A program made the translations under genes and the position numbers. The notes beneath the pieces were generated by a model. It saw only the letters and a program-made list of their open reading frames with translations. It ran no database searches and had not been told where the DNA came from. This document shows, in pieces, positions 1-8,847 of a stretch of 64,000 nt of DNA. The DNA is from Snodgrassella sp. CFCC 13594 (GTDB taxonomy: Bacteria; Pseudomonadota; Gammaproteobacteria; Burkholderiales; Neisseriaceae). Numbering within the stretch: position 1 is the first letter of the stretch; each line of letters opens with the position of its first letter. The stretch is taken from NCBI RefSeq assembly GCF_001590725.1, contig NZ_LQXR01000001.1:1-64000 (forward strand). The letters run 5' to 3'.

Positions 1-391
1 GACTGCTACAGCCAGCCAAGAAGTTGCGGCACAAGGCAGCAGTGCCGCCAGCTTAGCGGCCAGTAATGTGAAAGTGGTTCCCATGAGTGAGACCAGCAGT
101 GGATCGGCTGTGGCTAGCGCTCCTGTGACGAGCACTCCAGCCAGTAATGGTGCAGAAAATTTGGTGGTTACCGTGCAAAATCGCACATGGATGAGCGTCA
201 CCGACGCGCAGGGAAAAGTTTTGATCAGTGAAGTGGTACCGGCGGGTGCGGTGAAACAATTCAGTGGCAGCGCTCCCTACAAAGTGGTATTAGGCTATGC
301 ATTGGGTGCACGCATTCAGTTTGCGGGCCAAGATGTGGCCATTCCCCAATCCAAAAAAACAACCGCTTCGCTGACGGTGGGTGGTAATTAA
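1..391 (+). CDS. RodZ-like cytoskeletal protein, C-terminal part (partial)
   Basis: The reading frame is open from the left edge (first full codon at base 2), so the N-terminus lies outside the window. What is visible is a Ser/Ala-rich linker followed by a C-terminal beta domain of about 75 residues ([18 protein letters not shown], then [15 protein letters not shown]) that matches the DUF4115 domain of RodZ-like proteins. In that family an N-terminal helix-turn-helix and one membrane helix precede this periplasmic domain, and the protein links MreB to the wall machinery. Its stop lies directly before ispG, an arrangement common in proteobacteria. The family call rests only on the C-terminal domain and the context. 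Confidence 0.75.
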   Translation, partial: TATASQEVAAQGSSAASLAASNVKVVPMSETSSGSAVASAPVTSTPASNGAENLVVTVQNRTWMSVTDAQGKVLISEVVPAGAVKQFSGSAPYKVVLGYALGARIQFAGQDVAIPQSKKTTASLTVGGN

Positions 392-392
392 T

Positions 393-1667
393 ATGACACA
401 TGTTGTTGGGCGTCGTCCCACGCATCAGGTACACATTGATCACGTGATTGTAGGTTCTGATGCGCCGGTGGTGGTGCAGTCTATGACCAATACGGACACA
501 GCAGATGCGGTGGCCACGGCTGAGCAAGTTAAGGCATTGGCAGACACCGGCTCTGAGATGGTGCGCATCACCGTTAATAGCCCAGATGCGGCAAGTAAAG
601 TGGCGGAAATCCGCAACCGCTTGGATGATATGGGCTGTCATGCGCCGCTCGTAGGTGATTTCCATTTCAATGGTGAGCGCTTGCTCAAAGATTATCCAGA
701 TTGCGCACGCGCATTGTCCAAATACCGCATCAACCCAGGTAATGTGGGCAAGGGTGTGAAAGGCGATGAGAAATTCGCTTATATGATCCGCACTGCTGCT
801 GAATATGACAAAGCAGTACGCATTGGTGTGAATTGGGGCTCACTCGACCAAGCGCTGGCCAAGCGCATGATGGATGCTAATTTGGCATTGTCTGAACCCA
901 AACCCGCAGATGCGGTGATGAAGGAAGCTTTAATTGTGTCAGCATTGCAATCGGCGCAAAAAGCGGTGGATTTGGGGCTGCCTGAAAATAAAATTATTTT
1001 ATCGTGCAAAGTATCGCATGTGCAGGATTTGATTGAGGTCTACCGCGCATTATCGCAGCGTTGCGCCTATCCTTTGCATTTGGGCTTAACTGAAGCGGGC
1101 ATGGGCAGTAAAGGAATCGTGGCCTCAACGGCGGCATTGGCGGTGTTGTTGCAAGAGGGTATCGGTGACACCATTCGTATTTCGCTGACGCCAGAACCAG
1201 GCAGTGCCCGTACGCAAGAAGTGGTGGTGGCGCAAGAAATATTACAGACCATGGGTTTGCGTTCGTTTACACCGTTAGTTACCGCTTGTCCCGGCTGCGG
1301 GCGCACCACCAGTACTGTGTTTCAGGAATTGGCACGTGATATTCAAGTGTATTTACGCGAAAAAATGTCGATATGGCGACTGCAGTACCCTGGTGTGGAG
1401 CGTTTGAATGTGGCCGTGATGGGGTGTGTGGTCAATGGGCCGGGCGAAAGTAAATTGGCCGATATTGGCATTTCTCTTCCGGGTACAGGGGAAACACCGG
1501 TAGCCCCAGTCTATGTAGATGGAGAGCGTCAAGTGACGCTGAAAGGCGACAACATGGCGGCGGAGTTTTTGCAGATTGTAGAAAGCTATGTGCATGAAAA
1601 TTATGGCCAAGGTGGTAAAAAAAGAGCACCAGCCAAAATTATCCCGATTCAGAATGCCAAGGGGTGA
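393..1667 (+). CDS. ispG: 4-hydroxy-3-methylbut-2-enyl diphosphate synthase (flavodoxin)
   Basis: IspG/GcpE converts MEcPP to HMBPP, the penultimate step of the MEP isoprenoid pathway, using a 4Fe-4S cluster. The 424-residue protein shows the expected cluster cysteines: Cys299 and Cys302 in ACPGCGR and Cys345 in [10 protein letters not shown]. The early stretch [10 protein letters not shown] is also characteristic. I chose the ATG at 393 (MTHVVGRR), since the frame upstream overlaps the preceding gene and adds only four residues. It starts one base after the RodZ-like stop and its own stop overlaps the GTG of the next gene, so rodZ-ispG-GNAT are probably one transcript. Confidence 0.96.
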   Translation: MTHVVGRRPTHQVHIDHVIVGSDAPVVVQSMTNTDTADAVATAEQVKALADTGSEMVRITVNSPDAASKVAEIRNRLDDMGCHAPLVGDFHFNGERLLKDYPDCARALSKYRINPGNVGKGVKGDEKFAYMIRTAAEYDKAVRIGVNWGSLDQALAKRMMDANLALSEPKPADAVMKEALIVSALQSAQKAVDLGLPENKIILSCKVSHVQDLIEVYRALSQRCAYPLHLGLTEAGMGSKGIVASTAALAVLLQEGIGDTIRISLTPEPGSARTQEVVVAQEILQTMGLRSFTPLVTACPGCGRTTSTVFQELARDIQVYLREKMSIWRLQYPGVERLNVAVMGCVVNGPGESKLADIGISLPGTGETPVAPVYVDGERQVTLKGDNMAAEFLQIVESYVHENYGQGGKKRAPAKIIPIQNAKG

Positions 1668-2263
1668 GTGACGCTTTATTGTGGGTGCCTCCAGTGGTTC
1701 TGTCGGCGCATGGTATCTGCTTACATCCATTGCAAGCAGAACATGCCGATGGGTTGGCGGCAGCGGCGCAGGATGGTGCATTGTGGCAGCTTGTGGTGAC
1801 CTCAGTGCCCGAGCCTGGTCAAGAATTGGCTTATATTCAACAAGCCCAAAAGACACCAGATCGCCAAGCATGGGTCGTGATTGAAGAGGCATCAGGGCAA
1901 ATTTTGGGCTCAACGAGTTATCACGATATATTACCTGCGGTAAAACGTTTGGAAATTGGCTACACGTGGTATCGGCAAAGTCACTGGCGCACCGGCTTGA
2001 ATTCCGTTTGTAAATGGATGTTGTTGCGGCATGCCTTTGAAACATTAGGCGCCTTGACTGTGGGCTGGCGTACCGATGGATTGAATGTTCGCTCACAAGC
2101 AGCGATTGTGCGCTTGGGTGCACATTATGATGGCACGATACGTGGGCATGCATTGCGCCGTGATGGCACTGTTCGTGATACGGTGATGTACAGCATGACA
2201 CGCGCAGAGTGGCCGGTTGCTCAAGAACGCTTATTGGCTGGTTTTTTGCCAAACCGGCGATGA
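1664..2263 (+). CDS. GNAT family N-acetyltransferase (RimJ/RimL type)
   Basis: A 199-residue acetyltransferase. The N-terminal [16 protein letters not shown] segment is the usual first strand and helix of the RimJ/RimL subgroup. The segment around [15 protein letters not shown] and the later [17 protein letters not shown] are the typical acetyl-CoA-binding region of this family (residues about 105-160). The GTG start overlaps the ispG stop in a GTGA, indicating translational coupling. The substrate cannot be told from sequence; relatives act on ribosomal protein N-termini, small molecules or antibiotics. Confidence 0.85.
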   Translation: MSDALLWVPPVVLSAHGICLHPLQAEHADGLAAAAQDGALWQLVVTSVPEPGQELAYIQQAQKTPDRQAWVVIEEASGQILGSTSYHDILPAVKRLEIGYTWYRQSHWRTGLNSVCKWMLLRHAFETLGALTVGWRTDGLNVRSQAAIVRLGAHYDGTIRGHALRRDGTVRDTVMYSMTRAEWPVAQERLLAGFLPNRR

Positions 2264-2269
2264 AAATAC

Positions 2270-2281
2270 AGGCTGCCTGAA
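2270..2281 (+). repeat. DNA uptake sequence (AGGCTGCCTGAA)
   Basis: An exact 12-mer uptake sequence in the short gap between the GNAT gene and hisS. This dialect is described for Simonsiella-type Neisseriaceae. It is followed at 2285 by a partial reverse copy, but no clean stem forms. Confidence 0.85.
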
Positions 2282-2329
2282 TAGCGTCAGGCCAGTTGAT
2301 TGAATGACAAAATAAAGAAATACCTAAAA

Positions 2330-3622
2330 ATGGGACAAAAAATCCAAGCCGTAAAAGGCATGAATGATTTACTGCCAGTGGCACAAAAAGATTTCAAGCT
2401 GACTTCTGCCTTCTGGCAAGCATTTGAAAATACCATTGCAGCGTGGACTCGGCGCTTTGGTTACCAGCAAATTCGCACGCCGATTGTGGAACAAACGGGT
2501 TTATTTGTGCGTTCCATTGGTGAAGAAACCGATGTGGTGGGCAAGGAAATGTATACCTTTGCCGATTCTAATGATAAGTTGAATTTGAGTTTGCGCCCCG
2601 AAGGTACAGCGTCGTGCTTGCGTGCGGTGGTGGAGCATAATTTACTCTACAATAATCCGCAGAAGTTGTGGTACAGCGGCCCGATGTTCCGGCGTGAACG
2701 CCCGCAGAAGGGTCGTTACCGCCAGTTTCACCAAGTGGGTGTCGAGGCATTGGGGTTTGATGGCCCTGATATTGATGCCGAAATGATTACCATGTGTGCC
2801 GACCTGTGGAATGAGTTGGGTATACGGCAGCACCTGACACTGGAACTCAATAGCTTGGGCAATATGGCTGAGCGCTCCGCTCATCGAGAGGCGCTGGTGG
2901 CTTATTTGCAGCAGCATGAAGCCCTTTTGGATGAAGACAGTCTACGCCGCTTGCACACCAACCCGTTGCGTGTGCTCGACACCAAAAATCCGACTTTGCA
3001 GGTGATGGCCAATGCGGCGCCGCGCTTGGTGGATTTCTTGGGCGCCGAGTCGCGGGCGCACTACCAATCATTGAAAACCATGTTGGATGGTTTGGGCATT
3101 GCTTATGTGGAAAACCCTCGCTTGGTGCGCGGTTTGGATTATTATAATTTAACCGTGTTTGAATGGACCACTGATAAATTAGGGGCGCAATCGACGGTAT
3201 GTGGCGGGGGCCGTTATAATGGCTTGATTGAGGAATTGGGCGGGAAGCCCACTCCTGCCATCGGTTTTGCCATGGGCGTGGAACGGCTATTGTTGTTGGT
3301 ACAGGAGTATGGTTGCCTGAAAGCAGATGGGGCTCCGGATGTTTATGCCATGCATCAAGGTGAGGGCAGTGTGTTGGCGGTGCTGACCGTGGCAGAACAG
3401 CTGCGCCATGCCGGTATTGATGTGTATATGCACTGCGGCGGCCAGAGTTTGAAGGCACAAATGAAAAAAGCCGATGCCAGTGGCGCCCGCTTTGCACTGA
3501 TTGTGGCACAAGATGAAGTGGCCAATGGCACGGTGACACTGAAAGATATGCAGGGCGAGCACGGACAACAAACCGTTGCCGCCACCGACGTAATCACCTT
3601 ATTGCAGGAATGGAAAAAATAA
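2330..3622 (+). CDS. hisS: Histidine--tRNA ligase
   Basis: Class II aminoacyl-tRNA synthetase that charges tRNA-His. The 430-residue protein begins [16 protein letters not shown], matching Neisseria HisS, so the ATG at 2330 is preferred over the in-frame TTG at 2300. Motif 2 ([17 protein letters not shown]), the histidine-binding LVRGLDYYN and motif 3 ([12 protein letters not shown]) are all present, followed by the anticodon-binding domain. Its stop overlaps the start of yfgM. A variant uptake sequence near 3312 is read as the peptide GCLK. Confidence 0.98.
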   Translation: MGQKIQAVKGMNDLLPVAQKDFKLTSAFWQAFENTIAAWTRRFGYQQIRTPIVEQTGLFVRSIGEETDVVGKEMYTFADSNDKLNLSLRPEGTASCLRAVVEHNLLYNNPQKLWYSGPMFRRERPQKGRYRQFHQVGVEALGFDGPDIDAEMITMCADLWNELGIRQHLTLELNSLGNMAERSAHREALVAYLQQHEALLDEDSLRRLHTNPLRVLDTKNPTLQVMANAAPRLVDFLGAESRAHYQSLKTMLDGLGIAYVENPRLVRGLDYYNLTVFEWTTDKLGAQSTVCGGGRYNGLIEELGGKPTPAIGFAMGVERLLLLVQEYGCLKADGAPDVYAMHQGEGSVLAVLTVAEQLRHAGIDVYMHCGGQSLKAQMKKADASGARFALIVAQDEVANGTVTLKDMQGEHGQQTVAATDVITLLQEWKK

Positions 3623-4248
3623 TGGCTGTGCATTTGCAAGACGAACAAGAAATTGCCAATTTCAAGTATTTTTGGCAGCGTTGGGGTAAATGGGTGTTTG
3701 CCTTATTGTTGGTAGCGGCATTGGCTTATTTGGCTTATGTGTTGTACCAAAGCCATGAACGAGGAAATGGCGAAAAAGCGGCGGGGGTTTTTGAAACGTT
3801 TGCGACGCAATACCAAGCCAATAATGATGCAGGGGCCAAAAAAGCGTTGTTGCAATTGCAGCAGGATTACCCCAAAACCATCCCTGCTGCTCAGGCAACA
3901 TTAATGATGGCAGGCGTGGCTTTTGATCAAGGCAAATACGATGACGCCATCAAGCATTTACAATGGGTGGGCAATAAGCAAAAAAGTGATTTTATACAAG
4001 CGTTGGTGGCGCAGCGTTTGGCGGTAGTGTATTTGCAGCAGCAAAAATACGACCAAGCACTGGCGGCACTGGATGTTAAAGTGGCCGATCCATTTAAACC
4101 AACATTACTGGAAACGCGCGGTGATATTTTGGTGGCGCAGCAAAAAAATAAAGAAGCAGTGGCCGCCTATGATGGCACATTAAAATTATTGCCCAAAGAA
4201 GCACCACAGCGACAAGTGGTGCAGATGAAAGCAGATTCATTGCGCTAA
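3622..4248 (+). CDS. yfgM: YfgM family tetratricopeptide membrane protein (ancillary SecYEG translocon subunit)
   Basis: A 208-residue protein beginning [19 protein letters not shown], followed by one transmembrane helix (WVFALLLVAALAYLAYVLY, residues about 25-43) and a periplasmic TPR-like region (QATLMMAGVAFDQGKYDDAI, VYLQQQKYDQALAAL). YfgM in E. coli binds the SecYEG translocon with PpiD and assists periplasmic folding. The ATG overlaps the hisS stop. In many proteobacteria bamB sits between yfgM and der; here the 116-base gap before der has no room for it. Confidence 0.9.
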   Translation: MAVHLQDEQEIANFKYFWQRWGKWVFALLLVAALAYLAYVLYQSHERGNGEKAAGVFETFATQYQANNDAGAKKALLQLQQDYPKTIPAAQATLMMAGVAFDQGKYDDAIKHLQWVGNKQKSDFIQALVAQRLAVVYLQQQKYDQALAALDVKVADPFKPTLLETRGDILVAQQKNKEAVAAYDGTLKLLPKEAPQRQVVQMKADSLR

Positions 4249-4364
4249 ACATGATTCCCCGGCTTTGTTTGGTCGGTATTTGATTCGGCTTGCGTGTGGT
4301 GTGTGATCACAGGCAAGCCATTGGTGTTTTTATTGGTGGCTTTGCGGCTGCCTGAAAGAAAGTT

Positions 4365-5822
4365 ATGAAACCGACGATTGCTTTGGTGGGCCGCCCCAAT
4401 GTGGGCAAGTCAACCTTGTTTAACCGTTTAACGCGCAGCAAAGATGCTTTGGTGGCGGATGTGCCTGGCCTTACCCGTGATCGTCACTATGGTCACGGCC
4501 GTTTGGGCAGTAAACCTTATTTGGTGGTGGATACCGGCGGTTTTGAACCTGTGGTGGACAGTGGTATTTTGTATGAAATGGCCAAGCACACTTTGCAGGC
4601 AGTGGATGAAGCTGATGCCGTGGTATTTTTGGTGGACGGTCGCAATGGGCTCACGCCACAAGATCAAATCATTGCCAATCGCCTGCGTCAAAGCCCACGC
4701 CCGGTCATTTTGGCAGTCAATAAAGGAGAAGGGGCCAATCGTGCGGTATTGGCGGCTGAATTCTTTGAATTGGGTTTGGGTGAGCCTCAAGTGATTTCGG
4801 GTGCGCATGGTGATGGCGTATATGATCTGATTGAAACCGTATTGGCAGAGTTTCCTGAAGTTGAGGAAGAGGAAGGGCAATCGGCCCGCCACCCTGTATT
4901 CGCCATCATTGGTCGGCCCAATGTGGGTAAATCGACTTTGGTGAATGCCATTCTGGGTGAAGAGCGAGTGATTGCATTTGATATGGCCGGTACCACCCGT
5001 GATTCCATTCATATTGATTTTGAGCGTGGTGGCAAGCCGTTTACCATCATTGATACTGCAGGCGTGCGCCGGCGCGGAAAAGTGGATGAGGCAATTGAAA
5101 AATTCTCCGTGATTAAAGCCATGCAAGCCATTGAGGCGGCGAATGTGGCTGTGTTGGTGCTGGATGCGCAGCAAGACATTGCCGATCAAGATGCCACCAT
5201 TGCCGGCTTTGCTTTGGAGGCAGGGCGTGCTTTGGTGGTGGCGGTGAATAAGTGGGATGGTCTGAGCGATGAGCGCAAAGAGCAGCTCAAACGCGACATC
5301 AATCGCAAATTGTATTTCTTAGAATTTGCCAAATTTCATTTCATCTCAGCCTTGAAAGAGAAAGGCATAGATGGACTGTTTGACTCGATTCAGGCAGCCT
5401 ATGATGCCGCCATGATTAAAATGCCCACGCCGAAAATCACACGGGTATTGCAAAGTGCGGTCGAACGGCAGCAGCCAGCTCGGGCAGGTTTAATCCGTCC
5501 AAAAATGCGCTATGCGCACCAAGGTGGCATGAATCCGCCCGTCATTGTGATTCATGGCAATGCATTGCAGCACATTTCTCCTGCGTATACGCGCTACTTA
5601 ACGCAAACATTTCGCAAAGCATTTCATTTGCAAGGTACGCCTTTGCGCATTCAATACAACGTGGGCAGCAATCCTTATGAAGAAACGGAAGCCAAGCCCA
5701 AACAACCATTGCGGCGGGTGAAGCTGAGCAACCGCATTGCCAAACGTGAAGAGCATAAAGAAGCGAAAAAGCAGGTAAAACGCAAGAATAAAGTGAGCGC
5801 GAAGAAAACAAACGCACGCTAA
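4365..5822 (+). CDS. der: Ribosome biogenesis GTPase Der (EngA)
   Basis: Tandem-GTPase needed for 50S assembly. The 485-residue protein carries two G domains: the first P-loop is GRPNVGKST at residues 8-16 and the second GRPNVGKST begins near residue 183. DTGG and DTAG G3 motifs and VNKWD are visible, followed by a C-terminal KH-like domain ending with [15 protein letters not shown] and a Lys/Arg-rich tail. A degenerate uptake sequence lies at 4345-4356 just before the start, and an exact one inside the gene is read as IQAA. Confidence 0.98.
   Translation: MKPTIALVGRPNVGKSTLFNRLTRSKDALVADVPGLTRDRHYGHGRLGSKPYLVVDTGGFEPVVDSGILYEMAKHTLQAVDEADAVVFLVDGRNGLTPQDQIIANRLRQSPRPVILAVNKGEGANRAVLAAEFFELGLGEPQVISGAHGDGVYDLIETVLAEFPEVEEEEGQSARHPVFAIIGRPNVGKSTLVNAILGEERVIAFDMAGTTRDSIHIDFERGGKPFTIIDTAGVRRRGKVDEAIEKFSVIKAMQAIEAANVAVLVLDAQQDIADQDATIAGFALEAGRALVVAVNKWDGLSDERKEQLKRDINRKLYFLEFAKFHFISALKEKGIDGLFDSIQAAYDAAMIKMPTPKITRVLQSAVERQQPARAGLIRPKMRYAHQGGMNPPVIVIHGNALQHISPAYTRYLTQTFRKAFHLQGTPLRIQYNVGSNPYEETEAKPKQPLRRVKLSNRIAKREEHKEAKKQVKRKNKVSAKKTNAR
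5389..5400 (-). repeat. DNA uptake sequence inside der
   Basis: An exact uptake 12-mer in reverse orientation inside der, where it is translated as part of [10 protein letters not shown]. Confidence 0.8.
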
Positions 5823-5916
5823 TGTGTTAGGATTGTTACTGTTAACATTTTAGACGAATTGTCAATCCTGACACCCTCGCACGAATCATTAAGATAAGAA
5901 AGAACGGAGTATGCAA

Positions 5917-6162
5917 ATGACCGCTAAAGGACAAATGTTACAAGATCCTTTTCTGAACGCACTACGCAAAGAGCATGTACCTGTGTCCATTTATTTAGTC
6001 AACGGCATCAAATTACAAGGTCAAGTAGAGTCTTTTGATCAATATGTGGTGCTGTTACGCAATACCTCTGTAACGCAAATGGTGTACAAACACGCCATTT
6101 CTACCATTGTTCCTGCTCGTGCCGTTAGTCTGCAACACGAACAAAAGGCCGATGCTGAATAA
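5917..6162 (+). CDS. hfq: RNA chaperone Hfq
   Basis: Hexameric Sm-like RNA chaperone that pairs sRNAs with mRNAs. The 81-residue protein is near-identical in pattern to Neisseria Hfq: [32 protein letters not shown] (Sm1) and the [12 protein letters not shown] Sm2 motif. I chose the ATG at 5917 because the GGAG at about 5905-5908 is correctly spaced from it and too close to the ATG at 5911. It is a stand-alone gene here, not beside miaA as in enterobacteria (miaA lies near 37 kb). Confidence 0.97.
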   Translation: MTAKGQMLQDPFLNALRKEHVPVSIYLVNGIKLQGQVESFDQYVVLLRNTSVTQMVYKHAISTIVPARAVSLQHEQKADAE

Positions 6163-6185
6163 AACATTTTCAGCTTTGGTTTTAC

Positions 6186-6211
6186 AGCCCGCTCATTTGG
6201 CGGGCTTTTTT
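6186..6211 (+). terminator. Rho-independent terminator of hfq
   Basis: Seven-base arms AGCCCGC and GCGGGCT around a short loop, followed directly by a T run, 23 bases after the hfq stop. Confidence 0.88.
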
Positions 6212-6282
6212 GTGGCCGCTTTGCCGCTGATGCGTGGCTTGTCATGGTTGGTAGCCATGATTGCGTCAAGATGCACCTGCAA

Positions 6283-6308
6283 AAAATACCCCAATGATGG
6301 GGTATTTT
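6283..6308. terminator. Bidirectional hairpin between hfq and the Tim44-like gene
   Basis: A perfect 10-base inverted repeat (AAAATACCCC and GGGGTATTTT) around a six-base loop. The A/T ends supply a U tract on either strand, so it can end the leftward gene that stops at 6331 and back up the hfq terminator. Confidence 0.75.
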
Positions 6309-6330
6309 CGCGGCAAAACATGACCGTAAA

Positions 6331-7278
6331 TTAATCCTGCTGTATCCCTGCAATTAACCAGTCGCTGTGGCTGCCTGAAAGCTTGCTAAAATGCCACACT
6401 TCACTAAATGGCATGGGTGCACTGCCCAGTTGTTCGCTTACTTGGCCAGAAAAGCGTACGCTCACAATATCTTCACCGCTTTCCTGTGCTTGGCCGACCA
6501 CCGTTGCGGTTAGTTGGCTGAATTCGGCTACATCGTCATTGGTGCGAATGTCTTGTTGGATATCGGCAAACATGGCGGGCGTGAAATAGCGGCGGATTTC
6601 TTCAATATTGCTGGCGCTATTCATTGCTTGTACGTGGTTAAAACGTTGTCGGGCAAAACGCAGAAATGCTTCCGTTGAGCTGCCATCAATCAAGTTGGCA
6701 CTGCCAGAAAGCGGTGCTTGGGTTTGGCCCAATTGCTCACCAAAAACATTGGTGTTGCTGCTCTGGGTATTCAACGCTGGTGCCGATACGGGATTTGCTG
6801 AAGCGGTTTGGGTGAAATCGGTTTTCTTGGTGGTCGTGCCGTTAAAACCAGCAGAAGGTGTTTGCTGTTGTGCCTTTTTGGCGGCAAAACGACGGTAGAA
6901 ATAAAAACCGCCCAATGCCAGTAGAATCAGCCATACCCAATTAATGCCTCCTTTTTTCTCTGCTGCGCCTGCTTGTGACGCTGCCGTAGCCTCATTGTTA
7001 TTGGCCATGGCGTGTCCAGCCATGGCACCGATGGCAGCACCGGCGACACCCGCACCCACCATGCGCCCCACATTGCTGCCGCTTTTTTGCTGGGCTTGCG
7101 GTTGCGCTTGAGGTTGGTTACGGTATTGATTATTGGGTTGCTGATAAGTTTGGCTAGGGATGGCTCGGTTCATGCCGCGGCTTTTACCGCCACCCATGCG
7201 CTTGGCCTCGGCCAACGGTGCCAACATCAAGCTCAACATTACAGCGGTCACGATGGCGCCGCGTTTATTCATCTGCAT
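6331..7278 (-). CDS. Tim44-like domain-containing inner membrane protein
   Basis: About 315 residues. Starting at the ATG at 7278 (MQMNKRGAIVTAVML) gives a signal peptide ending near APLAEA. Then come a Gly/Gln/Asn-rich linker, a glycine-zipper-like segment (GAGVAGAAIGAMAGHAMA), one membrane helix (INWVWLILLALGGFYFYRRF) and a C-terminal Tim44-like domain (about 115 residues ending SKLSGSHSDWLIAGIQQ). Bacterial members of this family have no firm role; the fold is related to the mitochondrial import motor subunit Tim44 and to MRPL45. The in-frame ATG at 7335 would add 19 non-hydrophobic residues and is less likely. Confidence 0.82.
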   Translation of the reverse strand: MQMNKRGAIVTAVMLSLMLAPLAEAKRMGGGKSRGMNRAIPSQTYQQPNNQYRNQPQAQPQAQQKSGSNVGRMVGAGVAGAAIGAMAGHAMANNNEATAASQAGAAEKKGGINWVWLILLALGGFYFYRRFAAKKAQQQTPSAGFNGTTTKKTDFTQTASANPVSAPALNTQSSNTNVFGEQLGQTQAPLSGSANLIDGSSTEAFLRFARQRFNHVQAMNSASNIEEIRRYFTPAMFADIQQDIRTNDDVAEFSQLTATVVGQAQESGEDIVSVRFSGQVSEQLGSAPMPFSEVWHFSKLSGSHSDWLIAGIQQD

Positions 7279-7765
7279 AAAAGGTATTCCAGAGTGGATC
7301 GGATTAGAGTGCATAACATAGCGTAAAAATGTCAAATTTCAAGTGTTTTTGCAGACATTTAACCTAACCATGAGTTTATGAGTGGGCATCGGGCCTTATT
7401 CGCGGTGGCTTGCTTGATGTATCACCCAAGCCAGAAGAACCACATGGCGCCGAGTAAAAATGAATGGCCAGCAGTCTCTTTGGTTTGTTAGGCATTTATG
7501 GCTTGCTACAGATAATCATGGCGATTTTGAGCTGCGAGAATAGTGAGCAGGGTAATGGGGCAGAGCTTGGTCAGGTGTCTGACACCCATCAATACCAAAG
7601 CAAGGATGTATTTGAGTTAGGTGGATTGGCTACGGCTCGAGCAGTGAATCACCGGCTTCTGGCTTCAAAGCCCGGTGTTAGGCTAAACCAGATGGCCATA
7701 AGGCTCTTGATCGGAAATAGAGGGGAGCTCAATGAATTGGACCCGTGCAATACAAAGGCATTAGC
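7279..7765. other. Intergenic region without a convincing gene
   Basis: A 487-base gap. A plus-strand frame of 109 codons (7464-7793) is open but has no family resemblance, no good ribosome site and runs into the end of panE on the opposite strand. A 13-base palindrome, GGTGTC-T-GACACC, lies at 7574-7586. I see no RNA gene. The sequence could be a decayed gene remnant. Confidence 0.5.
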
Positions 7766-8722
7766 CTATTCAGGCAACGATCGGGCTGCCTGAAAGCTTT
7801 GCTCTAGTGCATGAATTTGTGTGGTGAGCACTGCGTTGATGGGAGTAGGTACCCCATATTGCTGGCCCAGGTGGCACACAGTTTCACCAAAAATGGCGAT
7901 TTCTGTTGGGCGTTTGGCCAATACGTCTTGCGCCATGGAGGTGTAGCCATTGTCAGACAACACCATCACTGGTTGCAAAATGGTGTCTACATCTGCTTCA
8001 GTTAAACCAATGTTCAAGTGTTTTGAAATGGCCAGGACTTCTTGAGCGGCATCATGCATTAACCGCTGTGCGGGCAGATTGTGTTTGATTTGCCCATAAG
8101 ACAGCCGCAGGACTGCGCTCACTTGGTTCACTGCCACATTCAGCATGAATTTATGCCATTGCGCACGGCGCATATCGGTTGGGGTTTGATGGGGTATTTG
8201 AGCGGCGCTGAGCCAACTTTGTATACGTGCTACATCCGGACTGATGTGATGATTGTTTGACTCACCAAACACCAAAAAACCAGGTTGGCTGTAATGCACA
8301 GCATGGCCTTCGCGCAGCGCATCCATTTGCACCCCATAAGCCAAAAGCAGGTGTTCAGCACCCAATGCTTCGCCCAGTATGACTTCGCTGGAGATGCCAT
8401 TGAGTAGGGAAAGAATGCGCGTATGTTGGGCCAAGACGCCGCGGCAAAGTTGGGCAGCTGCTAGAAGTTGGCTTGCCTTAACGCATACCAAAATTACATC
8501 GGCTTTGGGGCCCGTAAGGGCTTCTTGTGGGGTGACATAATCGAAATCGTAACGTGCATCGTTGACCCAAAAGCCTTGGGCGCGATAGCGGTGGCAGCGG
8601 GCCTCATCCGCCAAAATATGTACGCTTTCAGGCCGATAATCGTGCAGTTTCGCGGCATACAAGGCGCCTATGGCGCCTAAGCCGATGATGTAGACGTGCT
8701 GAATGGTGTTTAACATGGCCAT
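7766..8722 (-). CDS. panE: 2-dehydropantoate 2-reductase
   Basis: NADPH-dependent ketopantoate reductase of pantothenate/CoA synthesis. The protein (about 318 residues from the ATG at 8722) opens with the Rossmann motif VYIIGLGAIGALYAAKL, has the NGISSE loop and the C-terminal half with RAQWHKFMLNVAVNQVSAVL and the SMAQDVLAKRPTEIA signature (the catalytic lysine is in WHKFMLN). The last codons (FQAARSLPE) are supplied by two inverted uptake-like sequences at 7769-7794. It lies 125 bases downstream of acnD on the same strand. An ATG two codons further in is an equally possible start. Confidence 0.9.
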   Translation of the reverse strand: MAMLNTIQHVYIIGLGAIGALYAAKLHDYRPESVHILADEARCHRYRAQGFWVNDARYDFDYVTPQEALTGPKADVILVCVKASQLLAAAQLCRGVLAQHTRILSLLNGISSEVILGEALGAEHLLLAYGVQMDALREGHAVHYSQPGFLVFGESNNHHISPDVARIQSWLSAAQIPHQTPTDMRRAQWHKFMLNVAVNQVSAVLRLSYGQIKHNLPAQRLMHDAAQEVLAISKHLNIGLTEADVDTILQPVMVLSDNGYTSMAQDVLAKRPTEIAIFGETVCHLGQQYGVPTPINAVLTTQIHALEQSFQAARSLPE

Positions 8723-8847
8723 TATTGCAAAATAAATAAATCGAAAGCTTAGTCCAGTAAGGTAAAAATGGCAAAATTTGCGTTTCAGGCAGCCCCAAGC
8801 CGCCACCTGAAATTGATACCGCCGCTAACTTGGATATTGCGTTTGCA

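Noticed and set aside
2300-2329. Upstream TTG start for hisS
   Set aside because: Neisseria HisS begins at [16 protein letters not shown], which corresponds to the ATG at 2330; the extra residues have no support.
7574-7586. GGTGTC-T-GACACC palindrome as a transposon end
   Set aside because: It occurs once, without a partner end or transposase nearby.
7464-7793. A 109-codon plus-strand frame in the gap before panE
   Set aside because: No ribosome site, no recognisable domain, and it runs through the end of panE on the other strand.
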